A DNA stretch of 10,216 nt from Chloroflexota bacterium (GTDB lineage Bacteria; Chloroflexota; Anaerolineae; UBA4142). Below the pieces are notes generated by a model. It searched no databases, was not told the DNA's origin, and worked only from the letters and a program-made list of their open reading frames with translations. The stretch lies in assembly GCA_016200825.1 (NCBI GenBank), contig JACQEA010000326.1:1-10216 (forward strand). Reading direction: 5' to 3'. Positions 1 to 5,642 of this stretch are shown in pieces. Made by a program: the position numbers and the translations under genes. Numbering within the stretch: position 1 is the stretch's first letter; each line of letters starts with the position of its first letter.

Positions 1-1
1 C

Positions 2-721
2 GGCTTTGGCGGCGCGGTGTTGCTCGGTCCGCCAAATACAGATGGCGCGAACACCGTCGCGGCGGAACGCGCGTATCCGGATTTTGTTTTTCCATTTGCG
101 TACGCCGTTTTCAGCACACGTTCGGATCAACAGCAAGTAATCGCCTCGCTGGAATCGCAACTTGATAAAGGCCGACGCGGCATTGGTGAAATTTCGATGC
201 GACACGCGTCGGGCGCGAATATTCCGGGCAACGATTATCCAGCCGATGGTCCGATCGCGCTCGCTGTGTACGAACTCGCAGCCAAACGACGCGTGCCGGT
301 GCTAATCCATCACGAGTTTGAATACGCGTCCGAAATCGAAAATGCGCTGAAGAAAAACGCGAACGTCACTTTGATTTGGGCGCATATGGGCGATGGTCCA
401 TCTTCGCTCGTGCGCGATATGCTGAAGAAATATCCGAACCTCTATGTGGATATTTCCTCGCGCAATTCCACTTATCATCGCCGGCTTTCCATAGAAGAAC
501 AATCCATCACCAATAGCGACGGCACGATCAAGGGTGACTGGAAATCGTTGTTTGAAGATTATTCTGACCGCGTCTTGTTCGGCACCGACATTAATATGGA
601 CAAACACACGTTGACCGATCAATTGGCGGACTATTATCAAAAAACGTTCGCGCAACTGTTGCGCGCGACTGCGGAAAAAATCGCGTACAAAAATATTCGC
701 AAGCTGATCGGGTTGCCGTGA
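2..721 (+). CDS. Metal-dependent hydrolase (amidohydrolase/TatD-like), 5' end outside window
   Basis: This is the C-terminal part of a TIM-barrel metal-dependent hydrolase, the first of three tandem paralogs. The reading frame is open from base 2, and the residues before the first ATG (17) still align with paralog 3, so the true start lies upstream. Visible metal-site candidates are the Glu of GIGEIS (codon 188-190), His of VPVLIH (308-310), His of IWAHMGDG (382-384) and Asp of LFGTD (587-589). The N-terminal HxH motif, seen as DAHLH in the two complete paralogs, is not in the window. The family block GNDYPADGP is present. By analogy with the paralogs it is probably an exported lipoprotein, but no signal is visible here. 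The substrate is unknown; TatD-type nuclease and amidohydrolase-2 (PF04909) chemistry are both possible. The TGA at 719-721 touches the ribosome-binding site of the next gene, so the two are probably co-transcribed. Confidence 0.85.
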   Translation, partial: GFGGAVLLGPPNTDGANTVAAERAYPDFVFPFAYAVFSTRSDQQQVIASLESQLDKGRRGIGEISMRHASGANIPGNDYPADGPIALAVYELAAKRRVPVLIHHEFEYASEIENALKKNANVTLIWAHMGDGPSSLVRDMLKKYPNLYVDISSRNSTYHRRLSIEEQSITNSDGTIKGDWKSLFEDYSDRVLFGTDINMDKHTLTDQLADYYQKTFAQLLRATAEKIAYKNIRKLIGLP

Positions 722-728
722 GGAGGGA
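721..728 (+). promoter_or_regulatory. Shine-Dalgarno site for second hydrolase
   Basis: AGGAGGGA is a strong purine-rich ribosome-binding site that starts on the last base of the preceding stop codon. Two ATGs follow in tandem (732 and 735). The second has the more usual spacing, so the protein may start one residue later than annotated. Confidence 0.7.
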
Positions 729-731
729 GAG

Positions 732-1754
732 ATGATGCGCCACTATTTCCTTATAGTGATCATTTTTGTGATGTCTGCCTGCGCGCCCTCAGCCGTGCCA
801 GTTGAATCAACTCCAACTCCACAATCCGCGCCCAAGATAACGCCGCAACAAAAAATCGCGCCGACGCAAGCGCCTGAACGTACTGCAACAACTGCCCCGC
901 CCGCGCCGACGCGCGCAATCGCGAGCACGCCAACGCGCGCCGCGACGCTCGCACTATACGACGCGCATTTGCATCAAGTGGTTTCACTCGCACAACCGGC
1001 GTTGATCGCGAATTTGAAGCAGTATGGAGTTGAAGGCGCACTGCTTCTCGGCGCGCACGATACCGACGCGGCGGACGCGCCATTTGATAAAGCGAACGCG
1101 AGTTTTCTGATGAACTTTGTTGGATTGCCTACCGATGCGCGCACGAAAAAAGGATTGTTCACGGATCAAACCGCCGCGTTAATTGAACAAGAATTGAATA
1201 AATCCGGCGCGCGTGGCATTGGCGAAATTTCGTTGCGGCTGACGACGAATCCGAATCTCGGCAACGCGTACCCAGCCGACGGTCCCGTCGCGCTTGCGAT
1301 TTATGATCTTGCCGCGAAACACAAGGTGCCGGTGACGGTGCATGTCAATTCCACTTTTAGCGCGGAATTGGAACGCGGCGCGGATCATAATAAAAGCGCG
1401 ATCATTATTTGGGCGCACGTCGGCGATGGTCAACCGGCGCAAGTGGGCGACGTTTTGCGCAAACACGCGAACCTCTACGCGGATTTGTCCGGTCGAAATC
1501 CTTATATGCAACGCGGTTATGCAATTGCCGATCAACAACTCACCAACGCCGATGGCTCACTCAAGAGCGATTGGAAAAGTTTGCTCGAGGAATTCGCGGA
1601 TCGAATTTTGTTCGGTACGGATATTTCCAGTGACCGTTATCCGGATTTGAATTTGCTCTTCACCTATTACCGGAGTGTCCTCGCGCAAATTACGCCGGAC
1701 GCGGCGGAGAAAATCGCGAACAAAAATGTCAAAAGAATTCTGGGAGTGAAATAA
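732..1754 (+). CDS. Lipoprotein metal-dependent hydrolase (amidohydrolase/TatD-like), tandem paralog 2
   Basis: A 340-residue predicted lipoprotein hydrolase. Residues 1-17 form a short signal peptide ending in a lipobox (MSAC, acylated Cys17), so the protein should be anchored outside the cytoplasmic membrane. Residues 18-73 are a Pro/Thr/Ala-rich linker. From about 74 a TIM-barrel hydrolase domain follows, with DAHLH (His79, His81), GIGEIS (Glu165), VPVTVH (His204), IWAHVGDG (His229) and LFGTD (Asp297). That HxH-E-H-H-D pattern is the binuclear metal site of TatD and amidohydrolase-2 type enzymes. It differs from its neighbours around residues 108-150, where the NFVFPFA block is replaced by NFVGLPT and the region is shorter. 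The domain is recognised with good confidence; substrate and physiological role are not known. It sits 10 bases after paralog 1 and 34 before paralog 3, as in an operon. Confidence 0.88.
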   Translation: MMRHYFLIVIIFVMSACAPSAVPVESTPTPQSAPKITPQQKIAPTQAPERTATTAPPAPTRAIASTPTRAATLALYDAHLHQVVSLAQPALIANLKQYGVEGALLLGAHDTDAADAPFDKANASFLMNFVGLPTDARTKKGLFTDQTAALIEQELNKSGARGIGEISLRLTTNPNLGNAYPADGPVALAIYDLAAKHKVPVTVHVNSTFSAELERGADHNKSAIIIWAHVGDGQPAQVGDVLRKHANLYADLSGRNPYMQRGYAIADQQLTNADGSLKSDWKSLLEEFADRILFGTDISSDRYPDLNLLFTYYRSVLAQITPDAAEKIANKNVKRILGVK

Positions 1755-1776
1755 TTCGCGCGCGGGCGCAAGGATC

Positions 1777-1784
1777 AAAGGGAG
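1777..1784 (+). promoter_or_regulatory. Shine-Dalgarno site for third hydrolase
   Basis: AAAGGGAG lies 4 bases before the ATG at 1789 and supports that start. The 34-base gap to the previous stop has no terminator-like hairpin, consistent with co-transcription of the three hydrolase genes. Confidence 0.55.
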
Positions 1785-1788
1785 AACC

Positions 1789-2814
1789 ATGTGCCATTTC
1801 AATTGGATTGGTCCAAGTCTGTTCGTTTTCTTCATCGCGTGCTCACCATTGTCTTCTCCGCCAACCGCGTCGCCGGCGACACCAGCCCCCAAGCGCGATG
1901 CCGGCCCACGCGCAGCTGAAACGAGTGAACCCACGCGCGCGAATCCTTCACCGCAGCGGATCCAGAACACGCCGACCGCGTCGCCAACCGAATCAAAAGT
2001 TTCCGCAGACTCACTGCCACTCTTTGACGCGCATCTGCATTACATCGAAGGGATGACCTTAACGGAACTCGCCGCGCTTTTGAAAAAAGAAGGGTACAGC
2101 GGAACGGTTTTATTCAGTCTGCCTTCCAACGCGGCGAATGAACTAGGCGCCGTTGAAAAGCAACAGCCCAATTTTGTTTTTCCGTTCGCACAATTCGCGA
2201 TCAAAACCGGTTCGAATGCGAACCAAGTGGTCAGCGCGTTGGAAAAGCAATTGGACGCGAACCAATGGAAAGGGCTTGGCGAAGAATCGTTGCGGCATAC
2301 AGCAGGTGCCGGCATTTCCGGCAACGATTATCCGGCCGATGGTCCGGTGGCGCTTGCCGTGTACGAACTTTCCGCGCGGCGGAAGGTGCCGGTGACGGTG
2401 CACATCGAAAATCCGTACACGGCCGAATTGGATCGCGCGCTGACATCGCAGAAAGATGCGGTTGTGATCTGGGCGCATTTGGGTGATGCGCCGCCGGCGA
2501 CCATTCGCGACATGCTCAAAAAACATCCGAAACTTTATGTGGATATTTCCGCGCGCAATCCGTTTTGGAAACGGATTGACACGTTGGAAGAACAATCCCT
2601 CGCGAACGCCGATGGGACGATCAAAAGCGATTGGAAAGCCGTCTTTGAGGAATTTTCCGACCGCGTTTTGTTTGGAACAGACTTGAACGCGCAAAGAATT
2701 AAGGATTTGAACAAGATTACTCAGTATTATCGTCCTCTGTTCAAACAATTGACTCTGGCGACGGCAGAAAAAATCGCTTCAAAGAATATCAAGCAGCTGT
2801 TAGGAATCAAATAG
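1789..2814 (+). CDS. Lipoprotein metal-dependent hydrolase (amidohydrolase/TatD-like), tandem paralog 3
   Basis: A 341-residue paralog of the two preceding genes. The N-terminus is a hydrophobic signal ending in FIAC with Cys18 as the likely lipidated residue, followed by a Pro/Ser/Thr-rich linker (about 19-76). The hydrolase domain shows DAHLH (His82, His84), GLGEES (Glu165), VPVTVH (His205), IWAHLGD (His230) and LFGTD (Asp298), so the full set of metal ligands expected for a TatD/amidohydrolase-2 barrel is present. The block GNDYPADGP is shared almost exactly with paralog 1, which suggests that 1 and 3 are closer to each other than either is to 2. The lipobox lacks the usual Leu at -3 (Phe here), so lipidation is likely but not certain. 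Substrate unknown. The product is probably surface- or periplasm-facing and tethered by the flexible linker. Confidence 0.88.
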   Translation: MCHFNWIGPSLFVFFIACSPLSSPPTASPATPAPKRDAGPRAAETSEPTRANPSPQRIQNTPTASPTESKVSADSLPLFDAHLHYIEGMTLTELAALLKKEGYSGTVLFSLPSNAANELGAVEKQQPNFVFPFAQFAIKTGSNANQVVSALEKQLDANQWKGLGEESLRHTAGAGISGNDYPADGPVALAVYELSARRKVPVTVHIENPYTAELDRALTSQKDAVVIWAHLGDAPPATIRDMLKKHPKLYVDISARNPFWKRIDTLEEQSLANADGTIKSDWKAVFEEFSDRVLFGTDLNAQRIKDLNKITQYYRPLFKQLTLATAEKIASKNIKQLLGIK

Positions 2815-2816
2815 AG

Positions 2817-2856
2817 TTGCAAGTTACAGGGTTAAGGTTGAAACTGAACCTTGCAA
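2817..2856 (+). repeat. Imperfect inverted repeat between hydrolase and NuoEF genes
   Basis: TTGCAAG (2817-2823) is mirrored by CTTGCAA (2850-2856), and inside it AAGGTT (2834-2839) faces AACCTT (2847-2852). The internal 6-bp stem has a 7-base loop but no T-tract follows, so an intrinsic terminator is doubtful. It may be a decayed dispersed repeat. It fills most of the 58-base gap before the next gene. Confidence 0.4.
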
Positions 2857-2872
2857 TCCAAGACCTGAAACA

Positions 2873-4714
2873 ATGAACCCAGACATTCTTTCTCCTATTC
2901 TCGCGCGCTGGAAATCCGCCGCGCGTTCTGGTTTGCTTCCCGCGTTCATTGACGCGCAAGCAGAATTTGGTTGGCTCACGCGCGAAACAATCGCGGAAGT
3001 TGCGCGTGGATTGAACGTGCCGCTCGCGGACGCGTACGGCGTCGCGGATTTTTACGCGCATTTGTACACCACGCCGATGGGCAAAACGAAAATCCGCGTG
3101 TGCGATGACGCGATCTGTTTTTTGGCGGGCAGTGAAAAAATTTGCGCCGCGCTCGAAACGAAATTGCAAATCCGCGTCGGCGAAACCACTGCGGATGGCG
3201 CAATCAGTTTGGAACGCGTGCCGTGTCTTGGGCAATGTGATCGCGCGCCGGTGGCGATGGTGAACGAATCGGTGTTTGAAAATCTGGACGCGCAAAATAT
3301 TAGCGCGTTATTCGATCCGATTGAGGCGCATAATTCTCAAGCAACCGTCGGCGCGGGTCCAATTCTGCTCAAAAATATTTCTGCTTTAAATTATTCAACC
3401 CTCGATTCTTATCTCGCGATTGACGGCTATGCCGCGCTTGATAAAGCGCTGGAACAACTTTCACCCGCGCAGATTATCGCGAAAATAAAAGCGTCGGGAT
3501 TAGTAGGGCGCGGCGGCGCGGCGTTTCCAACCGGAATAAAATGGGAACTCGCGGCGAAATCAATTGCCAATTTTGCTGGTGCGTCTGTCATTGCGAGTAC
3601 GTTCGCTTCGCTCAGTGTAAACTCCGCGAAGCAATCTCCAAGTGACATGGGGATTGCTTCGTCGCAAAAACCACTCCTCGCAATGACAGACCCTCTTGAT
3701 TGGCGTTCCTCGCCCGGCTATGTGGTCTGCAACGCGGACGAAAGCGAGACCGGCACATTCAAAGATCGCGTGCTGATCGAACGCAATCCATTTGCCGTTA
3801 TCGAAGCGCTGACGATTTGCGCGTACGCGATTGGCGCGCGTTACGGCTACATTTATCTGCGCGGCGAATATCCGCGCGCCTGCGAGCGTTTGCAAAACGC
3901 TTTGAACGAAGCGCGCGCGAGAAATTTTCTCGGCGAAAAAATTCGCGGCACAAATTTTTCGTTCGAGATCGAACTGCGCCGCGGCGCGGGCGCGTACGTG
4001 TGCGGCGAAGAGACCGCGTTGTTCGAATCGCTGGAAGGCAAACGCGGCGAACCGCGCGCGAAACCGCCGTTTCCAACCGATCACGGTTTATTTGGCAAAC
4101 CGACTGTCATCAACAATGTTGAAACGCTCGCGAATATTCCGTTCATCGTGCTGAACGGCGCGAGCGCGTATCGAAAATTCGGGACCGAAAAATCGCCGGG
4201 CACGCGCGTCGTGTGTGTGAGCGGCGCGGTGGAAAAGCCCGGCGTGTACGAAATTGAGATGGGAGCGCCGCTAAAAAAATTATTGTTTGAAACTTGCGGC
4301 GGTTTGCGCGCGAATCGAAAATTGCAAACCATTTTGATCGGCGGCGCGGCGGGAGTTTTCCTAACGCCACAGGAAATAGATGTCGCGCTCGATTTTCAAT
4401 CGCTCAACGCAATCGGCGCGACGTTTGGCTCGGGCGCGATCATGGTGTTTGACGACACCGCGAATTTGTGGGGCGTGGTGTATCGGCTCGCACGATTTTT
4501 CAAAGATGAATCATGCGGCAAATGTTTTCCATGTCAGTTAGGCACGCAACGACAATTTGAAGTGATCGCGCGAATGGCGCGCGGACAAGCGCGCGCAGAC
4601 GATCCCGTGCGTTTGCGCGAACTGGGCGCGGTGATGCGCGATGCGTCGCTGTGCGGTTTGGGGCAGACGGCGGCGAGTGCGATTATTTCCGCGTTCGATA
4701 AAAAATTAGTTTAA
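2873..4714 (+). CDS. nuoF: NuoE-NuoF fusion, NADH-binding diaphorase subunit (HoxF-like)
   Basis: A 613-residue flavo-iron-sulfur protein expected to oxidise NADH (or reduce NAD+) through FMN. Residues 1-150 are a NuoE-like thioredoxin-fold domain whose four [2Fe-2S] cysteines are all present (Cys77, Cys82, Cys118, Cys122). Residues 165-613 are NuoF-like: GRGGAAFPTGIKW (212-224) and NADESETGTFKDR (287-299) of the FMN/NADH site, GAGAYVCGEETAL (371-383), and the [4Fe-4S] ligands CGKCFPC (548, 551, 554) plus Cys594. The fusion resembles HoxF of NAD-reducing hydrogenases and some NAD-linked formate dehydrogenase subunits; complex I usually keeps NuoE and NuoF separate. The symbol marks the family, not proven complex I membership. 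Residues 238-273 are encoded by a palindromic repeat inserted in frame between two conserved motifs. No clear Shine-Dalgarno site precedes the ATG. The likely partner is the HoxU-like protein at 8623-9312. Confidence 0.92.
   Translation: MNPDILSPILARWKSAARSGLLPAFIDAQAEFGWLTRETIAEVARGLNVPLADAYGVADFYAHLYTTPMGKTKIRVCDDAICFLAGSEKICAALETKLQIRVGETTADGAISLERVPCLGQCDRAPVAMVNESVFENLDAQNISALFDPIEAHNSQATVGAGPILLKNISALNYSTLDSYLAIDGYAALDKALEQLSPAQIIAKIKASGLVGRGGAAFPTGIKWELAAKSIANFAGASVIASTFASLSVNSAKQSPSDMGIASSQKPLLAMTDPLDWRSSPGYVVCNADESETGTFKDRVLIERNPFAVIEALTICAYAIGARYGYIYLRGEYPRACERLQNALNEARARNFLGEKIRGTNFSFEIELRRGAGAYVCGEETALFESLEGKRGEPRAKPPFPTDHGLFGKPTVINNVETLANIPFIVLNGASAYRKFGTEKSPGTRVVCVSGAVEKPGVYEIEMGAPLKKLLFETCGGLRANRKLQTILIGGAAGVFLTPQEIDVALDFQSLNAIGATFGSGAIMVFDDTANLWGVVYRLARFFKDESCGKCFPCQLGTQRQFEVIARMARGQARADDPVRLRELGAVMRDASLCGLGQTAASAIISAFDKKLV
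3583..3691 (+). repeat. 109-bp palindromic element inserted in frame in NuoF domain
   Basis: The ends are perfect 15-bp inverted repeats: GTCTGTCATTGCGAG (3583-3597) and CTCGCAATGACAGAC (3677-3691). A second, inner pair is GAAGCAATC (3628-3636) and GATTGCTTC (3652-3660). The same outer and inner motifs recur at 9316-9397 outside genes, so this is a dispersed MITE/REP-like element that does not belong to the nuoF family sequence. It is read through in frame as residues 238-273 without a stop. No obvious target-site duplication was seen. Confidence 0.9.
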
Positions 4715-4744
4715 CCGCAGAGAACATAGAGAAAAATTGTAAAA

Positions 4745-4765
4745 CGTATTGCGTAATTCGTAATG
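4745..4765 (-). repeat. TTACGAATTACGC repeat, left copy (inverted)
   Basis: Bases 4751-4763 read GCGTAATTCGTAA, the exact reverse complement of TTACGAATTACGC at 5598-5610. The flanking bases also partly match (CGTATT here, AATAATGCG there). The two copies bracket the methyltransferase gene in opposite orientation. Confidence 0.6.
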
Positions 4766-4797
4766 TTATCAAAACGAGTCTTGGGCGCGAGTTACAA

Positions 4798-4826
4798 TGT
4801 CATGCTGAGTGAAACGAAGCATCTTG
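4798..4826 (+). repeat. Half-copy of a TGTCATGCTGAG palindromic repeat
   Basis: TGTCATGCTGAG (4798-4809) followed by ACGAAGCATCTTG (4814-4826) has the layout of the GTCATTGCGAG...GAAGCAATC elements at 3583 and 9316, but with GCT/AGC in the core. ATGCT (4802-4806) pairs with AGCAT (4818-4822). No second arm with a TGACA end is found downstream, so this looks like a truncated member of a related family. Confidence 0.55.
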
Positions 4827-4865
4827 TTGACGCGCAAGCAAAACAACTTTTGAATGAAAAATCGA

Positions 4866-4979
4866 ATGAGAAGCAAGAGCCGTCTGCACTCTAATAGCAA
4901 GCCCACTTGTCCCGCGTGCAAAAATGAAATGGAATTTTCAACGGACTTTTATAAAACGCGCGGATACAAAGGGTGGTGA
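4866..4979 (+). CDS. Doubtful 37-residue ORF with CPAC motif, possible gene remnant
   Basis: An ATG at 4866 opens a 38-codon frame ending at TGA 4977-4979. The product contains CPACKNEM followed by FYKTRGYKGW, which looks like the first half of a zinc-ribbon motif of the CxxC...FYK...CxxC kind seen in some endonuclease VII-like proteins. The second CxxC is missing, because the frame stops where it would be expected. There is no good ribosome-binding site. It may be the leftover start of a disrupted gene or chance. It overlaps the 25-codon upstream extension of the methyltransferase frame (4924-4998), which is a further reason not to use that extension. Confidence 0.15.
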   Translation: MRSKSRLHSNSKPTCPACKNEMEFSTDFYKTRGYKGW

Positions 4980-4998
4980 GTTTTTTGAGCAATCAAAA

Positions 4999-5616
4999 AT
5001 GACTGTAAACATTCCGGCATTCTGGGAAGAAATTTATCAGAATGGCCGCGCCGGATGGGACCTCGGCGGAGCGACGCCGATCTTCAAGCGTTTGCTTGAT
5101 TCGGGAAAATTCGCGCCGGGAAAAATCATCGTGCTCGGCGCGGGGCGAGGCCACGACGCGCGCGAATTCGCGCGCCGCGGCTTTGCGGTTACGGCAGTGG
5201 ATTTTTCTTTAGAAGCCGTTCGCGATATGCGGGCGCGGGATGATCCCAAAATTCCGGTCGCGATTTTACAGCATGATATTTTTGATCTGCCGCGCGCGCT
5301 GAATGGCATCTTTGATTACGTCCTTGAATATACTTGTTTTTGCGCGATCGATCCGAAACGCCGAGGAGAATACGCGGATGTCGTCGCGCGCTTGCTCAAG
5401 CCCGGCGGAAAGTACATCGCGCTCGCGTTTCCATTGGATCGGCACGACGGTGGTCCGCCATTCAGCGTAACGGCGGAAGAAATCTTGAAGCTTTTTCAGG
5501 CGCGTGATTTTCAAATCTTGCGGCGCGAAATTCCAAGCGATTCTGTTTCACAGCGAAAGGGGCTTGAGGAGTTATTGATTTTGGAGAAAAAAATCATTTA
5601 CGAATTACGCGAATAA
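4999..5616 (+). CDS. SAM-dependent methyltransferase, TPMT (thiopurine methyltransferase) family
   Basis: A 205-residue class I methyltransferase. The opening FWEEIYQNGRAGWDLG (8-23) is typical of the TPMT family (PF05724). Motif I is VLGAGRGHD (45-53), the acidic residue after strand 2 is Asp68 (AVDFS), and the post-I/II region includes HDIFD (92-96) and LKPGGKYIAL (133-142). The family methylates small sulfur, selenium, tellurium or halide acceptors; the acceptor here cannot be told. The frame is open back to an ATG at 4924, but homology begins just after Met 4999, which gives the usual family length, so 4999 was chosen. The ribosome-binding site is weak (a GGTGG stretch about 20 bases upstream). 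The last codons (YELRE) come from a dispersed repeat, so the C-terminal tail is probably not ancestral. It lies between two diaphorase genes without an evident functional link. Confidence 0.85.
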   Translation: MTVNIPAFWEEIYQNGRAGWDLGGATPIFKRLLDSGKFAPGKIIVLGAGRGHDAREFARRGFAVTAVDFSLEAVRDMRARDDPKIPVAILQHDIFDLPRALNGIFDYVLEYTCFCAIDPKRRGEYADVVARLLKPGGKYIALAFPLDRHDGGPPFSVTAEEILKLFQARDFQILRREIPSDSVSQRKGLEELLILEKKIIYELRE

Positions 5617-5620
5617 TGCG
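5598..5620 (+). repeat. TTACGAATTACGC repeat, right copy
   Basis: TTACGAATTACGC (5598-5610) is the exact inverse of 4751-4763. This copy supplies the last codons of the methyltransferase and its stop region. Confidence 0.6.
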
Positions 5621-5642
5621 AATGAGTACCATGTAATAGACA

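Larger units (their letters stand above)
4715..4998. other. Repeat-rich intergenic region
   Basis: This 284-base stretch is visibly more AT-rich and has fewer CGCG tetramers than the flanking genes. It contains a TTACGAATTACGC-type repeat, a half-copy of a GTCATGCTGAG-type element and a doubtful 37-codon ORF with a CPAC motif. I found no convincing promoter: TTGTAA (4737-4742) and TAATGT (4761-4766) are 18 bases apart but match the consensus weakly. No tRNA or terminator was recognised. Confidence 0.5.

Noticed and set aside
2143..2748. 201-codon open frame on the minus strand opposite the third hydrolase
   Set aside because: It is antisense to a gene with clear domain motifs, is rich in Arg/His as expected from the reverse of GCG/CGC-rich codons, and shows no recognisable domain.
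2834..2860. Intrinsic terminator after the third hydrolase
   Set aside because: The 6-bp stem is weak and no run of T follows, so termination is not supported.
3583..3691. Possibility that the NuoF insert is an intein or intron
   Set aside because: It is far too short for an intein with splicing motifs, has no intron core structure, and its ends match a dispersed palindromic repeat found elsewhere in the window.
3560..4084. 174-codon minus-strand frame across the NuoF domain
   Set aside because: It is the antisense of a conserved coding region and has no homology features.
4737..4766. Sigma-70-type promoter before the methyltransferase
   Set aside because: TTGTAA and TAATGT at 18-base spacing match the consensus poorly, and the second box overlaps a dispersed repeat.
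4924..4998. Upstream extension of the methyltransferase by 25 residues
   Set aside because: The extension has no family similarity, no good ribosome-binding site and lies in repeat-rich sequence. The TPMT-type N-terminus starts at 4999.
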